29,349 bases of DNA from CAZMLC01 sp964567125 (GTDB taxonomy: Bacteria > Verrucomicrobiota > Kiritimatiellia > RFP12 > UBA1067), in assembly GCA_964567125.1 (NCBI GenBank), contig CAZMLC010000030.1, positions 1 through 29,349 on the forward strand. The letters run 5' to 3'. The notes under the pieces are model-generated. The model was not told where the DNA came from. It made no database searches and saw nothing but the letters and a program-made list of their open reading frames with translations. Numbering within the stretch: position 1 is the stretch's first letter; the number at the start of each line of letters is the position of its first letter. A program made the translations under genes and the position numbers. Shown piece by piece: positions 9,695-21,155 of the stretch.

Positions 9695-10378
9695 TTATTC
9701 CTTAGTCAGCACGCGCACGCCAACGCCCATCGTCGAACTGACCGTCATGGACTTGATGAAGGCTCCCTTTGCAGCCGCAGGACGCTCAGCCTTGACCACA
9801 TCGAAGATCGTCTGGATGTTGCCCACGAGCTGATCCGCAGCGAAGCTTGCCTTGCCGCACAAAACGCCGACATTGCCGGCGCGATCCATACGGAAATCGA
9901 CCTTACCGCCCTTGGCTGCTTTCACTGCCGCCGCGGTATCGTCCGTAACCGTGCCTGTCTTCGGGTTCGGCATCAAACCGCGCGGACCCAGCACACGCGC
10001 AATCGTACGGACCTGCTTCATCGCATCCGTCGTTGCAATCGCGACGTCAAAATCAGTCCATCCGCCTTTGACCTTTTCGATCAGTTCTTCATAACCGACC
10101 TCGTCTGCGCCAGCGGCCTTTGCCTCTTCAGCGGCCTGTCCCGCAGCAAACACGATCACGCGGATTTTCTTACCCGAGCCGTGCGGCAGGTTCACCGTTC
10201 CGCGGACCGTCTGATCCGACTTCTTGGTGTCCACGCCCAAACGGAATGAAACTTCAATCGTCTCATCAAATTTTGCACTTGCGTTTGCCTTAACAAAAGC
10301 AACTGCCTCCTCCAAGCTCACCGCAGCTTTAGGAGCCTTCTTGAGAATATCGGTGTAACGTTTACCATGCTTAGCCAT
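9695..10378 (-). CDS. rplA: Ribosomal protein uL1
   Basis: Binds 23S rRNA at the L1 stalk, which moves deacylated tRNA out of the E site; in many bacteria it also represses its own operon mRNA. The 227-aa length is typical. Family hallmarks are MAKHGKRYTD at the N terminus, the VDTKKSDQ / RGTVNLPHGSGK region and ARVLGPRGLMPNPKTGTV. It starts 17 nt after the rplK stop with GGAGG as ribosome binding site. Confidence 0.98.
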   Translation of the reverse strand: MAKHGKRYTDILKKAPKAAVSLEEAVAFVKANASAKFDETIEVSFRLGVDTKKSDQTVRGTVNLPHGSGKKIRVIVFAAGQAAEEAKAAGADEVGYEELIEKVKGGWTDFDVAIATTDAMKQVRTIARVLGPRGLMPNPKTGTVTDDTAAAVKAAKGGKVDFRMDRAGNVGVLCGKASFAADQLVGNIQTIFDVVKAERPAAAKGAFIKSMTVSSTMGVGVRVLTKE

Positions 10379-10395
10379 TGTGAAAAGTCCTCCGT

Positions 10396-10821
10396 TTACC
10401 CGATAACCTCAATACCCATATTGCGCGCCGTGCCTTCAATCATACGCATCGCAGCTTCTTCATCCGTCGCATTCAGATCAGCTTTCTTGATCTGGACGAT
10501 TTTACGCAGCTGCTCGCGCGTGACCTTACCAACCTTATCGCGGTTGGGGACAGCGGAACCCTTTGCCAACCCTGCTTCCTTTTTCAAAAGAGCGGCAGCC
10601 GGGGGCGACTTGAAAACGAGTGAGAAACTACGGTCCGAATAAACCGTAATCACAACGGGAATAATCAACCCCGCTTTATCCTGAGTCTTGGCGTTGAATT
10701 CCTTACAGAACGCCATGATGTTGACGCCTTGCGAGCCCAATGCAGGGCCGACCGGCGGTGCTGGATTCGCAGCGCCTGCTGGAATCTGCAGCTTCACGAT
10801 ACCCGTGACTTTCTTAGCCAT
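10396..10821 (-). CDS. rplK: Ribosomal protein uL11
   Basis: Part of the GTPase-associated centre of the 50S subunit. The 141-aa length is typical. It shows VKLQIPAGAANPAPPVGPALGSQGVN-type residues at 10-34, FCKEFNAKT, and the C-terminal rRNA-binding part ending in a GTARNMGIEV motif. An 86-nt gap separates it from nusG. That is where an L1 target would be expected in an L1-autoregulated rplKA mRNA, but I did not recognise a convincing one. Confidence 0.98.
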   Translation of the reverse strand: MAKKVTGIVKLQIPAGAANPAPPVGPALGSQGVNIMAFCKEFNAKTQDKAGLIIPVVITVYSDRSFSLVFKSPPAAALLKKEAGLAKGSAVPNRDKVGKVTREQLRKIVQIKKADLNATDEEAAMRMIEGTARNMGIEVIG

Positions 10822-10907
10822 GTTAACCTACTTTGTCTGTCGTGACTCTCCCAGCATCCCAACTGGTACATCCGAATCACCGTTGACGAACTCTCAATCA
10901 GCCGCGA

Positions 10908-11471
10908 CTACGCATTCTCCATGACCGCGCGTTCGACTTGCCAATATTCAAGTTCCACCGGAGCTGAGCGACCGAAAATGGCGACCAATACGATCAACTT
11001 GCCCCGATCAGGATCCACTTTATCGACCGTTCCGTTATAGTTCATAAACGGACCATCGATAATCTTAACCAACTCCCCAGGTTCAAACTGAACTTTGGGT
11101 TTAACCTTGTCTTTCTTCTCCGCAACTTGATTGACGATCTCATCGACCTCTTTTGCGGAGAGAGGCATCGGACGTTCACCGCCAATAAAGCCGATAACGC
11201 CTGACGTTTCCTTGAGAAACCGCCACGTCGGCTCTAACACCTGACGTCCTTCATCATAAAGCGCTAAATTGATGAGCACATAGCCCGGGAAGAACTTGCG
11301 CGTAATCGTCGTCTTCACGCCGTTCTTAACTTCCGAGACCTTTTCCGTCGGGATGATCACATCGCCGATGTATTCACCCATTTCCTCAAGACGGACACGC
11401 GCCTCAATCGATCGCTTGACCTTTTGCTCCTGGCCAGTCAGCGTGTGCAACACAAACCATTGTTTTGTCAT
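10908..11471 (-). CDS. nusG: Transcription termination/antitermination factor NusG
   Basis: Binds RNA polymerase and couples it to the ribosome or Rho. The 187-aa protein has the NGN domain (WFVLHTLTGQEQKV, then FFPGYVLI at about 80, WRFLKETSGVIGFIGG) and a KOW domain near the C terminus (PGELVKIIDGPFMNYNGTV). It lies 17 nt downstream of secE. A GGAG site about 10 nt before the ATG overlaps the end of the secE region. The secE-nusG-rplKAJL order is the common bacterial one. Confidence 0.98.
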   Translation of the reverse strand: MTKQWFVLHTLTGQEQKVKRSIEARVRLEEMGEYIGDVIIPTEKVSEVKNGVKTTITRKFFPGYVLINLALYDEGRQVLEPTWRFLKETSGVIGFIGGERPMPLSAKEVDEIVNQVAEKKDKVKPKVQFEPGELVKIIDGPFMNYNGTVDKVDPDRGKLIVLVAIFGRSAPVELEYWQVERAVMENA

Positions 11472-11488
11472 GATATCCAGCTCCGCGT

Positions 11489-11683
11489 TTATGCGTGAAT
11501 GAGCTTTAGCATCAGCTCAATGACTTTGTCGCAACACAGCACAACAACGGCAAGAATCACAATGAATGTCAGAACGACGACGGTTGAATCAACAAGCTCC
11601 TGCCGATCTGGCCACGCAATCTTCTTGAATTCAATGTTCACATCATTCAAGTATGCGCCGATGTTTTGTACCAACTGCTTCAT
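11489..11683 (-). CDS. secE: Preprotein translocase subunit SecE
   Basis: Small membrane subunit of the SecYEG channel. The 64-aa length matches the single-span form found in most bacteria. An amphipathic N-terminal helix (LNDVNIEFKKIAWPDRQEL) carries the conserved Trp-Pro, followed by one membrane helix (VVVLTFIVILAVVVLCC). It starts 29 nt after the tRNA-Trp 3' end and just upstream of nusG, as in many genomes. Confidence 0.96.
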   Translation of the reverse strand: MKQLVQNIGAYLNDVNIEFKKIAWPDRQELVDSTVVVLTFIVILAVVVLCCDKVIELMLKLIHA

Positions 11684-11712
11684 AACCTCGCTACCTCGGT
11701 CAATCGATAATT

Positions 11713-11786
11713 TGGCAGGCCAGGAGGGATTCGAACCCCCATAGGCAGTTTTGGAGACTGCTGCTCTGCCATTGAACTACTGGCCT
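11713..11786 (-). tRNA. trnW: tRNA-Trp (anticodon CCA)
   Basis: A complete cloverleaf on the minus strand: acceptor AGGCCAG pairs with CTGGCCT, the anticodon stem GCAGT/ACTGC holds the loop CTCCAAA with anticodon CCA, and the T loop is TTCGAAT. Discriminator G is followed by an encoded CCA end (11715-11713). It lies between rpmG and secE, a position seen in many bacteria. Confidence 0.97.
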
Positions 11787-11799
11787 AAAAATGAGTCAA

Positions 11800-11958
11800 T
11801 TACTTCGATTCGCGATGCAACGTACGCTTACGGCAATCCGGTCCTGGACAATACTTCTTCAGCTCCAGGCGATTCGTCTGCGTGCGTTTGTTACGCGTGG
11901 TCGTGTAATTACGGCGCTTGCACTCGGTGCAAGCCAAAATTGCTAAATCTCTTGGCAT
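11800..11958 (-). CDS. rpmG: Ribosomal protein bL33, zinc-type with altered second cysteine pair
   Basis: A short gene of 52 codons. The protein begins MPRDLAILACTECKRRNYTT and continues with NKRTQTNRLELKKY, then a CPGPDCRKRTLHRES end, a clear L33. The first zinc pair is C10-x2-C13 as usual, but the second is C37-x4-C42 where zinc-type L33 normally has C-x2-C. Both pairs are kept, so metal binding remains possible with an enlarged knuckle. It sits between tuf and tRNA-Trp, matching the tuf-rpmG-secE-nusG arrangement of many bacteria. Confidence 0.93.
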   Translation of the reverse strand: MPRDLAILACTECKRRNYTTTRNKRTQTNRLELKKYCPGPDCRKRTLHRESK

Positions 11959-11983
11959 AGTTGCCTCGTTTCAGAGTGAACCC

Positions 11984-12020
11984 GTGTCGCGTCCGGCATG
12001 TTCGCATACCGGACGGACAC
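11984..12020 (-). promoter_or_regulatory. Hairpin in the tuf-rpmG gap
   Basis: On the minus strand GTGTCCGTCCGG pairs with CCGGACGCGACAC with one bulged base, and three further pairs close a 6-nt loop (GCGAAC), giving about 15 bp. It lies about 20 nt after the tuf stop and ends about 25 nt before rpmG. No T-run follows, so it is more likely a processing or mRNA-stability hairpin, or a weak attenuator, than an intrinsic terminator. Confidence 0.55.
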
Positions 12021-12039
12021 GCTCACAGAAACATGTTGC

Positions 12040-13248
12040 TTACTTGGTCACCTTCTCCACCGTTCCGGCGCCGACTGTACGGCCACCTTCGCGGATAGCG
12101 AAGCGCATCTTGTCTTCCAAAGCGACAGGCTGGATCAGCTTAACAGCGATCTTGATGTTGTCGCCCGGCATCACCATTTCCACGCCTTCCGGCAGGGTGA
12201 TGTCGCCCGTCACGTCCGTTGTACGGATGTAGAACTGGGGACGGTAACCCTTGAAGAACGGGGTATGACGGCCACCCTCTTCCTTGGAGAGGACGTAAAC
12301 CTGACCCGAAAACTCGGTGTGCGGCGTGATCGAACCCGGCTTGGCCAGAACCTGACCGCGCTCGACTTCTTCTTTCTTCACGCTGCGCAGCAGTGCGCCG
12401 ATGTTGTCGCCAGCCTGGCCCTGGTCCAGCAGCTTGCGAAACATTTCAACGCCCGTGCAGGTGGTCTTCACCGTCGGACGCAAACCGATAATTTCGATTT
12501 CGTCGCCGACCTTGATGATACCACGCTCAACACGACCGGTCACCACGGTGCCGCGGCCTTCAATCGAGAAGACGTCTTCGATCGGCATCAGGAACGCCTG
12601 GTCAAGCGCACGGACAGGCTCAGGAATATAGGAGTCCAGAGCTTCCATCAGCTTGGTGATACATTCGCAAGCCGGGTCATCCGCGCTGGTTGCCTTGGTT
12701 GCAGGCAGAGCGGAACCACGGACGATTGGAATATCATCGCCGGGATATTCATACTTGGAGAGCAACTCGCGGATCTCCATCTCGACGAGATCCAGAAGCT
12801 CTGCATCGTCAACAAGGTCAACCTTGTTCAAGAAAACAACGATGGCGGGAACACCGACCTGACGCGCCAACAGGATGTGCTCGCGGGTCTGCGGCATCGG
12901 TCCGTCTGCTGCGGAAACAACCACGATCGCGCCGTCCATCTGAGCAGCACCCGTGATCATGTTCTTCACATAGTCAGCGTGTCCCGGGCAGTCAACGTGT
13001 GCATAGTGGCGATTCGGCGTACCATACTCAACGTGGGAGGTTGCAATGGTCAAAATTTTCGTCGGGTCACGGCGGCCTGCGGATTCGGAAGCCTTAGCAA
13101 CCTGATCGTAGCTGATCGGCGCATTGAAGCCCTTGAGGGACTGAACGTGCGTGATTGCAGCTGTCAATGTGGTTTTACCATGGTCAACGTGGCCAATGGT
13201 GCCGACGTTTACGTGCGGCTTTTCGCGAACAAATGACTCTTTAGCCAT
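12040..13248 (-). CDS. tuf: Elongation factor Tu
   Basis: GTPase that delivers aminoacyl-tRNA to the ribosome. At 402 aa it is slightly longer than the usual 394-400. G motifs are clear: GHVDHGKTT (P-loop), DCPGHADYVKNM (switch II), NKVD and GSAL. Domains 2 and 3 are complete, ending MRFAIREGGRTVGAGTVEKV. Switch I is unusual: the near-universal EEKARGITI segment is replaced by ASESAGRRDPTKILTI, about five residues longer, though the Mg-binding Thr can still be aligned (KILTI versus RGITI). A strong AGGAG site precedes the ATG. It is probably cotranscribed with the upstream tRNA-Thr, an arrangement also known from E. coli thrT-tufB. Confidence 0.98.
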   Translation of the reverse strand: MAKESFVREKPHVNVGTIGHVDHGKTTLTAAITHVQSLKGFNAPISYDQVAKASESAGRRDPTKILTIATSHVEYGTPNRHYAHVDCPGHADYVKNMITGAAQMDGAIVVVSAADGPMPQTREHILLARQVGVPAIVVFLNKVDLVDDAELLDLVEMEIRELLSKYEYPGDDIPIVRGSALPATKATSADDPACECITKLMEALDSYIPEPVRALDQAFLMPIEDVFSIEGRGTVVTGRVERGIIKVGDEIEIIGLRPTVKTTCTGVEMFRKLLDQGQAGDNIGALLRSVKKEEVERGQVLAKPGSITPHTEFSGQVYVLSKEEGGRHTPFFKGYRPQFYIRTTDVTGDITLPEGVEMVMPGDNIKIAVKLIQPVALEDKMRFAIREGGRTVGAGTVEKVTK

Positions 13249-13296
13249 TTTAGGTTTCTCCTGTGAGTGAATGAACTAAATTCAACATCGCAAAAC

Positions 13297-13372
<76 letters not shown>

Positions 13373-13488
13373 TTATCTACCCTAATGAAGGGCAAAGAAC
13401 CCCTTACCCATGCTCCCTATAGTAAGCAAGCTACAGGTAAAACATGCAAAGGAGAACCTCAGACCTTGCCAATGTTGCGTTTCCACGC

Positions 13489-13512
13489 TTTCCAAAACCC
13501 TATGTTTGGAAA
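13489..13512 (-). promoter_or_regulatory. Leader hairpin of the tRNA-Thr/tuf transcript
   Basis: TTTCCAAA (13489-13496) and TTTGGAAA (13505-13512) form a perfect 8-bp stem with an 8-nt loop. It begins about 8 nt after the predicted transcription start, so it would cap the 5' end of the long leader preceding tRNA-Thr. Its role is unknown. Confidence 0.4.
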
Positions 13513-13526
13513 AAGAAAACCGCGAT

Positions 13527-13555
13527 ATAGTAGCGAAATATCCCTTCTCTGTCAA
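13527..13555 (-). promoter_or_regulatory. Sigma-70-type promoter of the tRNA-Thr/tuf/ribosomal cluster
   Basis: On the minus strand TTGACA (13555-13550, a perfect -35) is separated by exactly 17 nt from TACTAT (13532-13527, 4 of 6 matches to the -10). The start would be near 13520, giving a leader of about 148 nt before tRNA-Thr. No other promoter of similar quality was noticed before rplL, so it may drive the whole cluster. Confidence 0.75.
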
Positions 13556-13667
13556 CAGCAAGAATGGGGGATTGCGATATTTATTTCGCGCGTCAACCAC
13601 CGTGCGCGCAACCGTCCATCACCGCGCCGATCCAAAAGAGGCATCGACCCGTAAAATCTTTACGCTT

Positions 13668-13686
13668 TTGTAAAAATTTTTCAACA
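13668..13686. promoter_or_regulatory. AT-rich palindrome, possible activator site upstream of gltB
   Basis: TTGTAAAAATTTTTCAA is a near-perfect inverted repeat (one mismatched pair) and includes TGT-N12-ACA, close to but not the same as the NifA enhancer TGT-N10-ACA. It lies about 120 nt upstream of the start predicted from the sigma-54-like element, a usual distance for enhancer sites. Speculative. Confidence 0.25.
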
Positions 13687-13770
13687 TGCGCGTTACAAGA
13701 ACGTAAATCATTTTTCTGATTTCGCCCCTTTTTATGCTGTTTTCGGAGCGTTTTACCCAGACTGATCCCG

Positions 13771-13787
13771 TGGCATAGATACTGCTT
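13771..13787 (+). promoter_or_regulatory. Sigma-54-like (-24/-12) element before gltB
   Basis: TGGCATAGATACTGCTT fits the TGGCAC-N5-TTGC pattern with GG (13772-13773) and GC (13784-13785) exactly 12 nt apart; one T of TTGC is a C. Against it, transcription would begin near 13797, leaving only about 3 nt before the gltB ATG. A sigma-54 activator gene lies in the same gene set, which raises interest. Confidence 0.3.
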
Positions 13788-13799
13788 ATTCGGTGTGCT

Positions 13800-18227
<4,428 letters not shown>

Positions 18228-18229
18228 TC

Positions 18230-19537
18230 ATGAGTAAGGATTTTCTGACAACGCACCGCATTAAAGATGTTTATCGTTCCGCTGAGGAACGCAAACACGA
18301 CTATTATGAAGTCGAGCGAACCATCAGCGACGAGGAAATCACCCAGCAGTCCGCACGCTGCATGGAGTGCGGGATTCCCTTCTGCCACGGCACAGGATGC
18401 CCGCTCGGCAACGTCATCCCCGAAATGAACGCCGCAGTTCACGCGGGCGATTACCAGGCTGCGTATGCGATTCTCAGTTCGACCAGCCCCATGCCGGAAT
18501 TCACCGCGCGCGTCTGCCCCGCACTCTGTGAAGGCAGCTGCACGGCCTCGCTCGATTACGATCCTGTGATGATCCGCCAGATCGAAAAGATCGTCATCGA
18601 AAAGGCCTTCGCGTGCAACTGGGTCCGTCCGCGCATCCCCTGCTACCGCACGCACAAAACTGTCGCGGTTGTCGGTAGCGGTCCCGCAGGTCTTGCCGCG
18701 GCAATCGAACTCAACGATGCCGGACATACCGTGACGGTCTTCGAACGCGCCAGCAAATTCGGTGGTCTCCTGCGCTACGGCATCCCGACGTTCAAGCTCG
18801 ATAAGGCCATCGTTGATCGCCGCATCCAGGTCATGCGCAATTCGGGTATTCAATTTCAGGCGAACACCGAGATCGGCAAGGACATCTCCATGGAATATCT
18901 GGCACGCCAGTACGACGCCGTGGTAATTGCCAGCGGCACGCCAACACCGCGCGACCTGAAGATTCCCGGCCGCGATGCGAACGGGATCTACTTCGCCTTG
19001 GACTTTCTCAACGGCATGGTCTCCGCGGAAAAACATCACGTCCTGATCATCGGCGGCGGCGATACCGGCAGCGACTGTGCAGGCCTTTCGATCCGTCAGG
19101 GCGCCAAAAGCGTTCTCCAGATCGAAATCATGCCGGAGCCCCCGGCGGCCCGTTCCGCCTCAACGCCGTGGCCCGCATGGCCCTATAAACAGCGGACCTC
19201 ATCCAGCCATCTTGAAGGCGGGAAACGGCGCTGGAACCTGCAAAGCAACCACTTCATCGCCCCTGATGGACGCGTCACAGGGGTCGATGTCTCGCCCGTT
19301 GAATGGACCTTCTCGCCGGAAGGACGCCCGCTGACCTGTAAGCCCGTCGAGGGTGTACATGAAACGATCAAGGCCGATATCGTCTTCCTCGCCATGGGCT
19401 TCCTCAAGCCGGCCCACCACTACGGAGAACCGAATATATTCGTCGTCGGCGACGCCATGAATGGCCCCAGCCTTGTTGTCCGCGCCATCGCCGATGCGAA
19501 GAAAACGGTTGAACGCATCACAGCCTTCCTGACATAA
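18230..19537 (+). CDS. gltD: Glutamate synthase (NADPH) small subunit
   Basis: Passes electrons from NADPH through FAD and iron-sulfur clusters to GltB. The start at 18230 (MSKDFLTTHR) has GGAGG 7 nt upstream; the frame stays open further 5' inside gltB but lacks such a site. Cluster cysteines are C44, C47, C52, C57 and C96, C100, C104. The FAD site is VVGSGPAG (147-154) and the NADPH site IIGGGDTGSD (273-282). The signature TPWPAWP...RTSSSHLEGGKR is present. At 435 aa it is shorter than the usual 470-490: the segment between LAMGF and the final VVGDAMNG, normally about 25 residues longer, is reduced to LKPAHHYGEPNIF. The essential ends are intact, so it is probably functional. Confidence 0.95.
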   Translation: MSKDFLTTHRIKDVYRSAEERKHDYYEVERTISDEEITQQSARCMECGIPFCHGTGCPLGNVIPEMNAAVHAGDYQAAYAILSSTSPMPEFTARVCPALCEGSCTASLDYDPVMIRQIEKIVIEKAFACNWVRPRIPCYRTHKTVAVVGSGPAGLAAAIELNDAGHTVTVFERASKFGGLLRYGIPTFKLDKAIVDRRIQVMRNSGIQFQANTEIGKDISMEYLARQYDAVVIASGTPTPRDLKIPGRDANGIYFALDFLNGMVSAEKHHVLIIGGGDTGSDCAGLSIRQGAKSVLQIEIMPEPPAARSASTPWPAWPYKQRTSSSHLEGGKRRWNLQSNHFIAPDGRVTGVDVSPVEWTFSPEGRPLTCKPVEGVHETIKADIVFLAMGFLKPAHHYGEPNIFVVGDAMNGPSLVVRAIADAKKTVERITAFLT

Positions 19538-19622
19538 ATTGCTCTCGATCTCTGCTTGCTAGTTTTACGTAATTGTAATAAGCTACACGCGTTGAGATTT
19601 ACCAGTAGGATAAGGGCGTTGC

Positions 19623-21155
19623 ATGGAAAATCAGCTTAAAACGGAAATTGAAGTTCTTCGGGAGATTAGCATAGCTGTTGTTCATGAGCGCAACATCCCG
19701 GCGCTCCTGAACAAGGTCCTCGATATCCTTCATCGCAAAATGGGCATGATTCGCGGTACCTTTACGTTGCGCCATGGCAACGTCTTTGAAATCGAGGCCT
19801 CGCATGGGCTGAGCGAATCCGAGCAGAAGCGCGGCCGCTATAAGCTCGGCGAGGGGATTACCGGAACCGTCGCGGAAACCGGTGTTTCGCAACTCATTCC
19901 CGATCTTTCGAAAGATCCACGCTTTAAAAACTTCACGGGGTCCCGGACCGGGATGAAGAATACCGCTTTTCTCTGCGTACCGATCTATTTCCTTGAAAAG
20001 GTGATCGGCACGCTGAGCATCGACAGGGAAGTCACCCCAGGCATCCACCTCGACGAGGATCTGCGTTATCTCGAAACCGTCGGCAACCTTGTCGCTGAGG
20101 CTGTTAGTGTCTGCAAGACGGAAAGCGAAGAAAAAGAGAGCCTCCGCAAGGAGAATCTGCAACTGCGCGCAGCCCTCGGTGAAACCTCGGGCAATCCTGG
20201 CAACTTGATCGGTAATTGCCGCTCCATGCAGAAGATCTACGACCTCATCCGGCAGGTTGCGCCCAGCAACGCCACGGTGCTGATCCGCGGCAGTTCGGGC
20301 ACAGGCAAGGAACTGGTCGCCAACGCCATCTACAAGCTGAGTCCGCGCATGGACAAGCCCTTTATCGCCCTTAACTGCGCAGCCCTGCCGGAAAATCTCG
20401 TGGAAAGCGAGCTCTTCGGTCACGAGAAAGGCGCCTTTACCGGTGCCGTGAATACGCGTATCGGACGCGTCGAAGCGGCCAACAAAGGCACGCTTTTTCT
20501 CGATGAAATCGGCGATTTGACCCCCGCCACGCAAGTTAAACTGCTGCGCTTCATCCAGGAACGCACCTTCTCGCGCATCGGCAGCAACGAGGAACTTAAG
20601 AGCGATGTCCGCTTGATCGCCGCAACCAGCCGCAACCTCGAAGAGCTGATGGTGCAAGGGAAATTCCGCGAAGATCTGTACTACCGGCTAAACATCTTCC
20701 CGATCACGGTTCCGGATCTGGCGAAACGCCGCTGCGACATCATCCTGCTGGCGGAGCACTTCATCGAAAAAGTCAACATCCGCTACGGCAAGACCGTGCA
20801 GCGCCTCTCCACCCCGGCCATCAATATGCTGATGACCTATCATTGGCCCGGCAACGTGCGCGAACTGGAAAACTGCATTGAACGCGCGGTGCTGACCTCC
20901 ACTGACGACTGCATCCACAGTTATAACCTGCCGCCTTCACTGCAGACCGGTGCAGCCAAGGATTCGGAGCTGATCAAGGATGAGACCGCGTCGTTCAATA
21001 CGCTGGTCGAATCGTTCGAGCGCGAGCTGATCGTCGAAGCGCTCAAAAAGAACAACGCCAACATGTCGGCAGCAGGTCGTACGCTGGGACTCTCCCCGCG
21101 CGTCATGCACTACAAGATGAGACGCCTCGCGATCGATACGGAAAATCTAAGCTAA
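19623..21155 (+). CDS. NifA-type sigma-54-dependent transcriptional activator
   Basis: An enhancer-binding protein that opens sigma-54 RNA polymerase promoters by ATP hydrolysis. The 510-aa protein has an N-terminal GAF domain (about 20-160; GEGITGTVAETG, PDLSKDPRF), an AAA+ domain (about 190-430) and a Fis-type helix-turn-helix (about 460-503). Key motifs are Walker A GSSGTGKE (223-230, with Ser where Glu is common), GAFTGA (270-275, the sigma-54 contact loop), Walker B LFLDEIG (291-297) and the WPGNVRELENCIERAV region. GAF plus AAA+ plus a C-terminal SPRVMHYKM helix resembles NifA rather than NtrC, as there is no receiver. AAGGG precedes the ATG. It lies 85 nt after gltD, so nitrogen control is a reasonable inference. 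The name nifA is not assigned because no nif genes are visible. Confidence 0.9.
   Translation: MENQLKTEIEVLREISIAVVHERNIPALLNKVLDILHRKMGMIRGTFTLRHGNVFEIEASHGLSESEQKRGRYKLGEGITGTVAETGVSQLIPDLSKDPRFKNFTGSRTGMKNTAFLCVPIYFLEKVIGTLSIDREVTPGIHLDEDLRYLETVGNLVAEAVSVCKTESEEKESLRKENLQLRAALGETSGNPGNLIGNCRSMQKIYDLIRQVAPSNATVLIRGSSGTGKELVANAIYKLSPRMDKPFIALNCAALPENLVESELFGHEKGAFTGAVNTRIGRVEAANKGTLFLDEIGDLTPATQVKLLRFIQERTFSRIGSNEELKSDVRLIAATSRNLEELMVQGKFREDLYYRLNIFPITVPDLAKRRCDIILLAEHFIEKVNIRYGKTVQRLSTPAINMLMTYHWPGNVRELENCIERAVLTSTDDCIHSYNLPPSLQTGAAKDSELIKDETASFNTLVESFERELIVEALKKNNANMSAAGRTLGLSPRVMHYKMRRLAIDTENLS

Larger units (their letters stand above)
13373..13799. other. Divergent intergenic region between tRNA-Thr/tuf cluster and gltB
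   Basis: 427 nt without a convincing gene. The left part holds the tRNA-Thr/tuf leader and its promoter on the minus strand. The right part (13640-13790) is AT-rich with several short palindromes and a sigma-54-like element facing gltB. Short open frames here lack ribosome binding sites and recognisable protein character. Confidence 0.8.

Noticed and set aside
11998..13236. Open frame of 412 codons on the plus strand
   Set aside because: Antisense to the unmistakable tuf gene.
19599..20657. Open frame of 352 codons on the minus strand
   Set aside because: Antisense to the sigma-54 activator gene, whose motifs are clear.
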